The notes under the pieces are model-generated. The model was not told the DNA's origin and did not search any database. It was given only the letters and a program-made list of their open reading frames with translations. Source: Oscillospiraceae bacterium (lineage in GTDB: Bacteria; Bacillota; Clostridia; Oscillospirales; Ruminococcaceae). Taken from it: a stretch of DNA of 5,785 nucleotides. Each line of letters begins with the position of its first letter. Within the stretch, counting starts at the first letter, position 1. The translations under genes and the position numbers were made by a program. The DNA is taken from NCBI GenBank assembly GCA_020024175.1, contig JAHHUB010000106.1, positions 1 to 5,785 of the forward strand, read 5' to 3'. Positions 1 to 5,785 of the stretch are shown here, piece after piece.

Positions 1-510
1 GTAAATATGTCCTACCGGTTCTCCGCAGTGGATACACACAGGCAAATTGTAATGCTCTGCACATTTAATTACATCAAGAAAATCCGGGTCGTTAAAATCA
101 TATCCGTTTCCTCCCGGTCCCAGCTCCCCTATACCGTCAAATCCCAGTTTTACACATCTTTGAATTTCTTCTATGGCCTTTTCTTTAAACTTTGGATTAA
201 TACAGAGAAAACCCTTTAAACGATCAGGGTGGCGTTTCATCATATCTGCCATATAATCATTGTGCATTTTTATTAAACCTTCATCATTCCAGTACCACCC
301 CTGCATAACTAATCCGTAAATCCCCGCTTTGTCAGCACATTCCAAAGCCTCTTCCGCATTAGCCCATGCTTCTTCCGTACCTTTGCCGTTTTCCGGTTTT
401 TTAGTCAGTATACCAAACCATTTGTCCCGTGCAGCATATTTTTCCCAGTTGTTATAAATTTCGGGAGGAAATAAATGCACATGGCTGTCCCATACCTTAA
501 AATCATTCAT
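1..510 (-). CDS. Amidohydrolase_2-type TIM-barrel metal hydrolase, 5' part (partial)
   Basis: The frame is open for 170 codons from an ATG at 508-510 to the left edge, so the C-terminal part is missing. The protein begins MNDFKVWDSHVHLF, and His10-x-His12 is the N-terminal metal-binding pair expected at the end of the first barrel strand. A GIGELG segment (Glu129) and a CIHCGEP segment (His161) fit later metal or active-site positions of the amidohydrolase-2 (PF04909-like) family. Family members are usually about 250-300 residues, so roughly 60% is visible and the late catalytic Asp is off the window. The start is supported by GGGAG at 519-523, eight bases upstream. It lies on the same strand as the transporter operon but beyond a terminator, with its own promoter, so it is probably a separate transcription unit. 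Such proteins are hydrolases or decarboxylases of small carboxylates, lactones or amides. The substrate cannot be told. The family call is firm and the reaction is open. Confidence 0.85.
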   Translation of the reverse strand, partial: MNDFKVWDSHVHLFPPEIYNNWEKYAARDKWFGILTKKPENGKGTEEAWANAEEALECADKAGIYGLVMQGWYWNDEGLIKMHNDYMADMMKRHPDRLKGFLCINPKFKEKAIEEIQRCVKLGFDGIGELGPGGNGYDFNDPDFLDVIKCAEHYNLPVCIHCGEPVGHIY

Positions 511-567
511 AAAAAATTCTCCCATCATAATTATATTTTAAAATAACTGTGTTGCTTTTACATATTG

Positions 568-596
568 AGTATATTCCCTTTTTAATAAAAAGGCAA
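568..596 (-). promoter_or_regulatory. SigA-type promoter of the left-hand amidohydrolase gene
   Basis: On the minus strand, -35 TTGCCT (591-596) and -10 TATACT (568-573) are separated by exactly 17 bases, matching the consensus at 4/6 and 5/6 positions. Transcription would begin near 561, leaving about 50 bases of leader before the ATG at 510. The site lies between the upstream operon terminator and the gene, where a promoter is needed. The spacer and -35 overlap a 17-base palindrome (577-593). The promoter is inferred from motif and position only. Confidence 0.6.
577..593. repeat. 17-base perfect palindrome in the promoter spacer (possible operator)
   Basis: The sequence CCTTTTTA-A-TAAAAAGG has eight-base arms around a single central base. 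It covers most of the promoter spacer and the first three bases of the -35 element, a typical place for a repressor to bind. Because it is made largely of A and T runs, chance or an intrinsic bend is also possible. Confidence 0.4.
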
Positions 597-693
597 GTTA
601 AATAATAAATAAAACCACAGTTATATTAACATTTGAATTTCAGCGTTTAACATCCGGGGATATATAGCAAAAATCTTAAAGTTTTTTACTCAT

Positions 694-724
694 AAAAAAA
701 AGGCTCACTTTCGTGAACCTTTTT
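694..724 (-). terminator. Intrinsic terminator of the transporter/amidohydrolase operon
   Basis: The minus-strand transcript can fold a 12-pair stem (713-724 with 697-708), closed by a GAAA tetraloop and followed by a U run encoded by 701-694. The inner pair 717/704 is a G-U wobble in the minus-strand RNA but a C/A mismatch in plus-strand RNA, so the structure is oriented for minus-strand transcription. It begins 10 bases after the stop codon of the amidohydrolase gene, the expected position for the end of an operon. Confidence 0.9.
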
Positions 725-734
725 ATATATGTAA

Positions 735-1880
735 TTACTTTGAATAAACCACTTTACCATCAATAATTGTGTGAATAACCTTAGCGTCGGTATCAAGACC
801 TACCAAGCCATCAAAAATTGCAATATCTGCATCTTTTCCTACTTCAAGACTTCCCAGTCTGTCTTCTACACCCAAAATTTTAGCAGGGTTAATTGTAATC
901 ATTCTAAGACCTCTGTTTATGTCAAGACCTTCTCTTACAGCTTCACCCAAATGGTGATAAAGAGATTCAATGGTAACTATTGGAGAGTCAGTAATAACAG
1001 CTACATTTACACCTCTGTCATCAAGCATTTTTACAGCTTCAACATCTATTTTTCTTCTTTCACCAGGAGAACGATATGTAGCAATAGGTCCATAGCAAAT
1101 GGAGCATCCGCTTTCTACAATTTCATCAAGGTAATCTGTTGCACCCCATGCGTGTTCCAAAGAGAATGGTAAATCAAATTCCTTGGCAATTTCAATAGCT
1201 GTCAGCATATCATACTGTGTACAGTGCATTTTAAGAGGAACTTCTTTTCTCATTGCAGGCAGCATAGCTTCCAATTCGCAGTCATATGCAGGATTTTCAC
1301 CATTGTCTTTAGCTTCCATATATTTTTTGGCTTCTCTAAGTTTTTCTCTTAAAACATGGGCAACACCCATTCTTGTCATAGGAAGCTGACTTCTTCTGCC
1401 GTATGTATTCTTTGGATTTCCTCCAAAAGCTATTTTAAGAGCACATGGATTTTTTACAGTCATATCAAATATATTATCACCATAAGTCTTAGCAACAAAA
1501 GGCAAACCACAGATTACATTACCACTGCCCGGTGTAAGCAAAAGTGTGGTAATACCATGTTCATATGCACTTTTAAATTCAGGAACATCAATATCCACAC
1601 TATATCTTGCATCCATAGTAGGAGTATTTTCCTTAGTCATTTCGTTGGCATCATCATTTCCTTTGTCGTTATTAAAATCAAAAAGACCTAAATGTGAGTG
1701 AGCATCAATAAGTCCCGGAAGTACATTAAGACCTTCCGCATTTATAACTTCATCAGCTTTATCATCTAAATTCTTTGCAATTTTGCTGATTTTTCCGTTT
1801 TCTATAAGAATATCTCCCACAAACATTTCTTCATCTGTCATAGGATAAATATTTCCCTTTTTAATGAGTATGGAGTTCAT
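735..1880 (-). CDS. Metal-dependent amidohydrolase, COG1228-like, catalytically intact
   Basis: This is a 381-residue cytoplasmic enzyme without a signal peptide. It has the two-part amidohydrolase layout: an N-terminal beta segment (about 1-55, DILIENGKI), a TIM barrel, and a C-terminal strand segment (GSLEVGKDADIAIFDG, about 343-358). All the expected metal ligands are present: His61 and His63 in PGLIDAHSHLG, His219 in KMHCTQ, His243 in LEHAW and Asp298 in ITDSP. Further family marks are TPGSGN (116-121), GGNPKNTYG (153-161) and NPAKILG (331-337). It resembles the imidazolonepropionase-related group (COG1228, the 'subgroup C' metal hydrolases), whose characterised relatives include dipeptidases and cyclic-amide hydrolases. 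It is the last gene of the operon, and its ATG shares one base with the stop of its degenerate paralogue. Its place after a peptide-type transporter suggests that it cleaves the imported compound. The family is firm and the substrate is unknown. Confidence 0.93.
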   Translation of the reverse strand: MNSILIKKGNIYPMTDEEMFVGDILIENGKISKIAKNLDDKADEVINAEGLNVLPGLIDAHSHLGLFDFNNDKGNDDANEMTKENTPTMDARYSVDIDVPEFKSAYEHGITTLLLTPGSGNVICGLPFVAKTYGDNIFDMTVKNPCALKIAFGGNPKNTYGRRSQLPMTRMGVAHVLREKLREAKKYMEAKDNGENPAYDCELEAMLPAMRKEVPLKMHCTQYDMLTAIEIAKEFDLPFSLEHAWGATDYLDEIVESGCSICYGPIATYRSPGERRKIDVEAVKMLDDRGVNVAVITDSPIVTIESLYHHLGEAVREGLDINRGLRMITINPAKILGVEDRLGSLEVGKDADIAIFDGLVGLDTDAKVIHTIIDGKVVYSK

Positions 1881-2992
1881 TATAAAATCACCTCGCCGTT
1901 AATAAATACTTTTTCAACATGAGCATTATATGTCTTTACAGGATGTGCGGAGTAAATAACAATATCCGCATCCTTGCCTTTTTCAATACTGCCTATTCTA
2001 TCAGCTACACCCAAAATCTTTGCAGGATTTATAGTGAGCATTTTGATAACTTCTTCAGCGGGAACTCCTGCTCTGTAAATATCAATAGCTGACCAGAGAA
2101 TAACTTCTCTGCCCTCGGAAAAACCGCTGCAAGTATTGGAAAGTGCAATTAAATTGCCGTTTTCAATAAGGTCATTAAGCTTTTCCATTTTCATATTATG
2201 TCTTGTTTTTCTTGAAAGTGAACAGAAGTTGCCCATAATAACAGATACTTTCTTTTCCAAAAGTTTGTCCAGGCAGCGGTCAAATTCAAATGGGTCGGAA
2301 AGAGTGATATTTTTACATTCTTTGCCGTAAATCTCCATAACTGCGTCAATTTCAGATTTGCTGTTAGCTGCAATAATCGGGTTAATTTCACCATCCAAAA
2401 GTTTTTTGAGTTCCTTATCTTTAGTTGACAAATCTTTTTCCTCTGCTGTTTTTACTCTTTGGAAATTATTCATCAAAAGATCTGCCATACCCATTTTAGT
2501 CATAGGCTGCATATTTTTTCCACCATAATAATTTTTGGGGGCGGTTGTAAAACTACATTTCATAGCAGTGTTCTTTTTAAGAAGTCTATCGGCAAATTTT
2601 GCTTTTCCTGTTTTAAAAACAGCGATTTTGCCACCAATTAAAGCAGTATCATCGGGAGATGCACCAATGGAAGTTACACCTGTTTTGTAAAATTCCTGTG
2701 CATTTACTTCATCGGGGTCAATACTGTAAGAAACATCCATTTCAGGCATTAAAGGACTGCTGATTTCAGAGTTATCTCGGTAGGATGTAGGTATTCCCAT
2801 GCAACCTATGGATGACAAAGTGTCAATAAATCCTGGGAAAACTTCTTTCCCTGTGGCATCAATTATTTCAGCACCGTTTTTGTTAAGGTTCTTGCCTATT
2901 TCACTGATTTTTCCATTTTCAATTAAAATATCGGTATTGCTCATTATATTGCCATCACCGATATGTACTTCTCCATTTTTTATAATGTACAT
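1880..2992 (-). CDS. Amidohydrolase-fold paralogue lacking all metal ligands (probable pseudoenzyme)
   Basis: This 370-residue protein is clearly homologous to the next gene downstream. It shares DILIENGKIS (21-30), PGFID (53-57), APKNYYGG (151-158), QPMTKMGMADLL (162-173), INPAKILGV (321-329) and GSIEKGKDADIVIY (334-347). Aligned to that paralogue, every metal-binding position is changed: His61 to Leu59, His63 to Ser61, His219 to Ala209, His243 to Asp233 and Asp298 to Asn286. The PGSGN loop is also replaced (ASPDDT, 111-116). The frame has no stop or frameshift, so it is a maintained protein rather than a decaying gene. The ATG at 2990-2992 has GAGGGA at 3001-3006, eight bases upstream. An ATG at 2998-3000 is out of frame. 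A hydrolytic role by the usual metal mechanism seems excluded. A non-catalytic subunit, regulator or binding protein acting with its coupled partner is inferred. Confidence 0.9.
   Translation of the reverse strand: MYIIKNGEVHIGDGNIMSNTDILIENGKISEIGKNLNKNGAEIIDATGKEVFPGFIDTLSSIGCMGIPTSYRDNSEISSPLMPEMDVSYSIDPDEVNAQEFYKTGVTSIGASPDDTALIGGKIAVFKTGKAKFADRLLKKNTAMKCSFTTAPKNYYGGKNMQPMTKMGMADLLMNNFQRVKTAEEKDLSTKDKELKKLLDGEINPIIAANSKSEIDAVMEIYGKECKNITLSDPFEFDRCLDKLLEKKVSVIMGNFCSLSRKTRHNMKMEKLNDLIENGNLIALSNTCSGFSEGREVILWSAIDIYRAGVPAEEVIKMLTINPAKILGVADRIGSIEKGKDADIVIYSAHPVKTYNAHVEKVFINGEVIL
1887..1894 (-). promoter_or_regulatory. Strong ribosome binding site of the intact amidohydrolase, inside the upstream gene
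   Basis: GAGGTGAT on the minus strand matches the 16S anti-Shine-Dalgarno over eight bases and ends six bases before the ATG at 1878-1880. It also encodes part of the last residues (GEVI) of the upstream protein. With the TAATG stop/start overlap at 1878-1882, this indicates translational coupling with independent re-initiation capacity. Confidence 0.85.
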
Positions 2993-3025
2993 AAATTCAT
3001 TCCCTCATTTCTTTTATAAATCTGC

Positions 3026-3061
3026 AACAAAAGCGACAGTGTTTATCCTGCCGCTTTTGTT
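3026..3061 (-). terminator. Intergenic hairpin after the binding-protein gene (partial terminator or mRNA stabiliser)
   Basis: The minus-strand RNA folds 14 pairs (3048-3061 with 3026-3039) around an eight-base loop (3040-3047). The pair 3051/3036 is a G-U wobble only in the minus-strand RNA. A GC-rich core is followed by TTTTGTT within the 3' arm, like an intrinsic terminator with a short, interrupted U tract. It starts 11 bases after the binding-protein stop. No promoter is evident in the 33 bases between it and the next start, so downstream genes probably depend on read-through. Such hairpins after solute-binding-protein genes commonly raise that protein's level over the rest of the operon. 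Confidence 0.75.
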
Positions 3062-3072
3062 AATTAATGTAA

Positions 3073-4818
3073 TTATTCTTTGATATAAATCAATGTATAG
3101 TCCAAAGCGGAGTGAGGATTTTCGTGATATCCACCTATTTTCTTTGTCATATATGTGCTGTATCTTCCTACATAAGAAGGAGCAATTACACCTGTTCCAA
3201 CCAAAAGTTTTTCAGCTTCAAGAAGAACTTCAGCTCTTTCCTTTTTATCAGTTATAGTTGAGGATTTTTGAAGGAGTTCATGGTATTTATCAGCATCAGG
3301 ACCTGTCCAACCGGATTTCTTAGAATCAAAAAATCCTTCAACTGGGTCGTAAATAGAGAGAAGTCCGTATGGGTCATTGTAGTATGGTCCCCAACCTGCT
3401 GTAGCAATATCATAGTCACCTTGGTCAACTCTATCCCACATGATGTTCCATTCAATCATATCAATCTTAACTTCTACACCTAATTTTTCACGCCATTCCT
3501 GAAGCATCCATTCAGCTGTCTGCTTGGAAATTTCGCCTGTACCTCTGGAGAGGTATGTAACATCCATTTTAGCAGGATCTGGATCCAATCCTTCTTCTTT
3601 AAGTCCTTCAATCAAGAGCGCCTTAGGATCAGGGTACTTTTGGCTCAATTCTTTAAGTATTTCATTGTTAACCAAATCACAGTAAAGTTCACCGCTTACG
3701 CCTGTGTTAGATGGCATCATGGAGTACAATGGGTCTGCATCGCCGTGCATAAGTTCCTTAACATATTTTTCTCTGTCAAAACCGAGAGAGAAAGCAAGTC
3801 TGATTTTAGGATTTTTGAAGTATTTATTGGAGCAGTTAAAGGAGAAAAATTCAGGAGCGTTGTCTACGCTTTCTACCTTTATAAATCTATCATCCTGTTC
3901 AACCATTTTTCTCCACTTAGGGTCATTTATAAGAAGAATATCAATTTGACCTGAAAGCAAAGCCTGTACTCTTGTAGCTGTATCCTTTAAAACTTTTCTA
4001 TTAACCTTTTCCAGCTTAACATTTTCAGCATCCCAGTAGTTAGGATTCTTAACCAATGTCATCTGAATATTTTGATCCCAGCTTTCAATGATAAACGGAC
4101 CATTCATAGCAACCTTATCAGGTGAAGAACCGTATTCACTTCCGTACTTTTTCCATAAATCTTCACGAATAGGCTTAGCTCCTGTAAGAAGTTCAAGGAA
4201 GTATGGACATGGCTTTTCCAATGTAATTTCCAATGTCTTGTCATCTATAACCTTTACCCCTATATCTTCAGGTGTTTTTCCGTTTTCAGCATAGTGAGCA
4301 TCAGAGAAATTCTTAATAACACCGTCAAAAAGCCAAGCATTTGTAGATGCAACTTCAGGAGTTACCATTGTACGATATGTAAACAGGAAATCATTTGCTG
4401 TCATGTCTACACCATCTGACCATTTTGCATTGTCTCTGATTTTAAATGTGTAAACAAGACCATCATCGGAAATTTTCCAACTTTCTGCAATACCGGGCTT
4501 TATAATTGATTTGTTTTCTTCATCAGCTACATCGCTTACCAATGTTTCAAGGAAAAAGTTTGCTGCACTGTTATCAGGACCTGTTGTGTTGATAAGCGGA
4601 TTAAGTCCGATTATAGCGTCACCTGTGCTGAAAGAGTACACCTGTTCTGCTGCAAGCTTTTCTTCACCTGAATTTTCGGAACCTGCGGAGACATTGCTTG
4701 AGTTAATTTGTGAATTGCTGTTTGGTGTATTTTTGTTGTCTGAACCGCAGGATACCAATGTTCCTGTCAAAATAGCTGCTACCAAACAAATTGCAGTTAA
4801 TTTTTTAAGATTTTTCAT
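3073..4818 (-). CDS. Family-5 solute-binding lipoprotein of a peptide-type ABC transporter
   Basis: This 581-residue extracellular lipoprotein delivers substrate to an Opp/Dpp-type permease. Residues 1-23 form a lipoprotein signal peptide (KNLKK, then a hydrophobic stretch) ending in the lipobox LVSC, with Cys24 as the lipidated residue. Residues 25 to about 57 are a Ser/Asn/Gly/Glu-rich tether. The rest is the SBP_bac_5 fold, with typical segments LNPLINTTGPDN, KPGIAESWKISDDGLVYTF, DNAKWSDG, ANDFLFTYR and MNGPFIIESW. The length is usual for Gram-positive OppA/DppE-like proteins. The ATG at 4816-4818 has AAAGGA at 4829-4834, ten bases upstream. It lies 51 bases after the ATPase gene and just before a hairpin, an arrangement that favours high expression. 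Family-5 proteins bind peptides but also nickel, haem, sugars and opines, so peptide is likely but not shown. The amidohydrolases that follow hint at a peptide-like or amide ligand. Confidence 0.95.
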   Translation of the reverse strand: MKNLKKLTAICLVAAILTGTLVSCGSDNKNTPNSNSQINSSNVSAGSENSGEEKLAAEQVYSFSTGDAIIGLNPLINTTGPDNSAANFFLETLVSDVADEENKSIIKPGIAESWKISDDGLVYTFKIRDNAKWSDGVDMTANDFLFTYRTMVTPEVASTNAWLFDGVIKNFSDAHYAENGKTPEDIGVKVIDDKTLEITLEKPCPYFLELLTGAKPIREDLWKKYGSEYGSSPDKVAMNGPFIIESWDQNIQMTLVKNPNYWDAENVKLEKVNRKVLKDTATRVQALLSGQIDILLINDPKWRKMVEQDDRFIKVESVDNAPEFFSFNCSNKYFKNPKIRLAFSLGFDREKYVKELMHGDADPLYSMMPSNTGVSGELYCDLVNNEILKELSQKYPDPKALLIEGLKEEGLDPDPAKMDVTYLSRGTGEISKQTAEWMLQEWREKLGVEVKIDMIEWNIMWDRVDQGDYDIATAGWGPYYNDPYGLLSIYDPVEGFFDSKKSGWTGPDADKYHELLQKSSTITDKKERAEVLLEAEKLLVGTGVIAPSYVGRYSTYMTKKIGGYHENPHSALDYTLIYIKE

Positions 4819-4869
4819 ATTAAGAATTTCCTTTCTCTTTAAAATTATGTTTATATCAATAATATAACA

Positions 4870-5785
4870 TTACAGATTATATTCAGATGCAATTTTATGA
4901 CAGGCTACATAGTGATCTGGAATAACTTCCAAAAGTTGAGGCTGCTCACTGCGGCAGCGATCTGTAGCATATTTGCATCTGCTGGCGAATTTACATCCGG
5001 GTTTTGGGTTAATAGGACTTGGGATTTCTCCTTCAATCGGTATTCTCTTTTTCTCAGCTTCTTCATCTGGATCCGGAATCGGAATAGATGACATCAAAGC
5101 CTTTGTATATGGGTGAAGAGGATCTTTGTATAGTTCATTACTTGTTGTATATTCAACCATACTGCCCAAATACATTACACCAACTCTGTCAGAAATGTGT
5201 TTTACCATTGAAAGGTCATGGGCAATGAACATATATGTAAGTCCTTTTTTCTTTTGTAGTTCAATCAAAAGGTTTACAACCTGTGCCTGAATAGAAACAT
5301 CCAAAGCTGAAATAGGTTCATCACATACAATAAATTCAGGTTCAATAGCCAAAGCTCTTGCAATACCTATTCTCTGTCTCTGACCTCCGGAAAATTCATG
5401 AGGGAAACGGGAAGCGTGTTCCTTGTTAAGTCCTACTGTTTGCAAAAGTTCAAAAATTCTTTTTTCTCTTTCTTCGCCTTTGCAGATATGGTGAATATCA
5501 ATACCTTCACCGATAATATCTCCGACTGTCATTCTTGGGTTCAATGAAGAATATGGGTCCTGGAAAATAATTTGTGCTTTTTTGGTAAAATCTTTCTTTT
5601 CAGATTTGCTTAGGGAATGAATATCCACACCGTTAAAAAGCACTTGTCCCGATGTTGCGGGATAAAGACCCATTACGGTTTTTCCACAAGTGGTTTTTCC
5701 GCAGCCTGATTCTCCTACAATACCCAAAGTTTCACCTTTATAAATCTTAAAGCTTACATCATCAACAGCTTTAAGTGTTTTATTT
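4870..5785 (-). CDS. oppF: Peptide ABC transporter ATP-binding subunit, OppF/DppF type (partial, 5' end off window)
   Basis: The frame is open to the right edge, giving 304 visible residues, and only a short N-terminal piece should be missing. The visible start, KTLKAVDDVSFKIYKGETLG, is typical of OppF/DppF. Counting from the first complete codon, it has Walker A GESGCGKT (24-31), Q-loop FQDPYSSLNPRMT (Gln75), signature FSGGQ (131-135), Walker B FIVCDE (151-156), SALD (159-162) and H-loop His189. The oligopeptide C-terminal domain contains HPY (224-226) and four cysteines (264, 270, 277, 295). It powers import together with permeases and, usually, an OppD-like partner, which should lie just upstream outside the window. 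All nucleotide-binding motifs are intact. The sequence looks closer to OppF than DppF, but substrate specificity cannot be read from the ATPase. The stop at 4870-4872 is followed after 51 bases by the binding-protein gene. Confidence 0.95.
   Translation of the reverse strand, partial: NKTLKAVDDVSFKIYKGETLGIVGESGCGKTTCGKTVMGLYPATSGQVLFNGVDIHSLSKSEKKDFTKKAQIIFQDPYSSLNPRMTVGDIIGEGIDIHHICKGEEREKRIFELLQTVGLNKEHASRFPHEFSGGQRQRIGIARALAIEPEFIVCDEPISALDVSIQAQVVNLLIELQKKKGLTYMFIAHDLSMVKHISDRVGVMYLGSMVEYTTSNELYKDPLHPYTKALMSSIPIPDPDEEAEKKRIPIEGEIPSPINPKPGCKFASRCKYATDRCRSEQPQLLEVIPDHYVACHKIASEYNL
4876..4903 (-). promoter_or_regulatory. Possible internal promoter for the binding-protein gene
   Basis: Inside the 3' end of the ATPase gene, the minus strand has a perfect -10 TATAAT (4876-4881) and a weak -35 CTGTCA (4898-4903, 4/6 matches) spaced by 16 bases. 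A transcript would start near 4869 and have a leader of about 50 bases. An extra promoter would fit the excess of binding protein over transporter common in these systems. AT-rich DNA often yields such matches by chance. Confidence 0.35.

Larger units (their letters stand above)
538..629. repeat. Imperfect inverted repeat flanking the promoter
   Basis: The outer arms at 538-551 (TTAAAATAACTGTG) and 616-629 (CACAGTTATATTAA) pair at 13 of 14 positions. Inside them, 556-566 and 604-614 pair at 9 of 11 positions, and the perfect palindrome 577-593 sits at the centre, within about two bases of the outer arms' midpoint. The whole structure encloses the predicted -35 and -10 elements. It could be paired regulator sites, a cruciform-forming sequence or the remnant of a small palindromic element. 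The function is unknown. Confidence 0.5.
511..734. other. Intergenic region between two transcription units
   Basis: This AT-rich gap holds the operon terminator at its right end (694-724), the promoter and nested inverted repeat in the middle, and the ribosome binding site of the left-hand gene at 519-523. The stretch 637-690 shows no recognisable feature. No convincing small gene, tRNA or riboswitch was found on either strand. Confidence 0.7.

Noticed and set aside
7..219. 70-codon plus-strand frame near the left edge
   Set aside because: It is antisense to the left-hand amidohydrolase gene, has no recognisable protein features, and the minus-strand frame is a clear family match.
621..653. 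Ten-codon minus-strand leader-like frame (MLNAEIQMLI)
   Set aside because: It has no ribosome binding site, lies upstream of the predicted promoter, and has no attenuator after it, so there is no support for a leader peptide.
511..734. Riboswitch or T-box in the intergenic region
   Set aside because: No T-box consensus or conserved riboswitch core was seen. The only folded structures are the terminator and the inverted repeat, and the predicted leader is only about 50 bases.
771..1691. Plus-strand open frames opposite the intact amidohydrolase
   Set aside because: They overlap a gene with complete catalytic motifs on the other strand, and their translations show no domain-like pattern, so they are composition artefacts.
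2191..2394. Minus-strand 67-codon frame inside the degenerate amidohydrolase, considered as a sign of a frameshift
   Set aside because: The main frame runs unbroken from start to stop and keeps family motifs on both sides, so the loss of metal ligands is not caused by a frameshift.
3640..3954. Plus-strand frames of up to 104 codons opposite the binding-protein gene
   Set aside because: The opposite strand encodes continuous SBP family-5 sequence here. The plus-strand translations look random and hydrophobic.
5725..5727. TTG as the start codon of the ATPase gene
   Set aside because: It lies immediately before the Walker A motif. The frame continues upstream with residues (KAVDDVSFKIYKGET) that are standard for OppF-type ATPases, so the true start is beyond the window.
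1..5785. CRISPR array, tRNA/rRNA or insertion sequence
   Set aside because: No regularly spaced direct repeats, cloverleaf-like sequence or transposase frame was seen. The region is almost fully occupied by metabolic and transport genes.

Overview
The window is AT-rich, entirely coding on the minus strand, and reads like a low-GC Firmicute, probably an anaerobic clostridium. The reasons are A/T-ending codons, GGAGG-type ribosome binding sites, a Gram-positive style substrate-binding lipoprotein with a Ser/Asn-rich tether, and intrinsic terminators. The genus cannot be named from the sequence alone.

Read in the direction of transcription (right to left), the layout is as follows. (1) 5785-4870: the 3' part of an OppF/DppF-type ATPase of a peptide ABC transporter; its start lies beyond the right edge. 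(2) 4818-3073: a family-5 solute-binding lipoprotein. (3) 3061-3026: a strong hairpin that probably acts as a partial terminator or mRNA stabiliser. (4) 2992-1880: an amidohydrolase-fold protein in which all the expected metal ligands are replaced. (5) 1880-735: its intact, canonical paralogue, joined to it by a one-base TAATG stop/start overlap. (6) 724-694: a clear intrinsic terminator that ends the operon. (7) 690-511: a non-coding region with a good SigA-type promoter inside a nested inverted repeat. (8) 510-1: the 5' part of an amidohydrolase_2 (TIM-barrel) protein that runs off the left edge.

Functionally this looks like an import-and-hydrolyse operon. A peptide or peptide-like compound is captured by the lipoprotein, imported by an ABC permease whose ATPase is seen here, and probably cleaved in the cytoplasm by the metal-dependent amidohydrolase. 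The most unusual part is the tandem pair formed by an apparently catalytic amidohydrolase and an intact but apparently metal-less paralogue. The two are translationally coupled, which suggests a heteromeric enzyme or a regulatory or scaffolding pseudoenzyme. The second point of interest is the dyad-symmetric promoter region of the left-hand gene.
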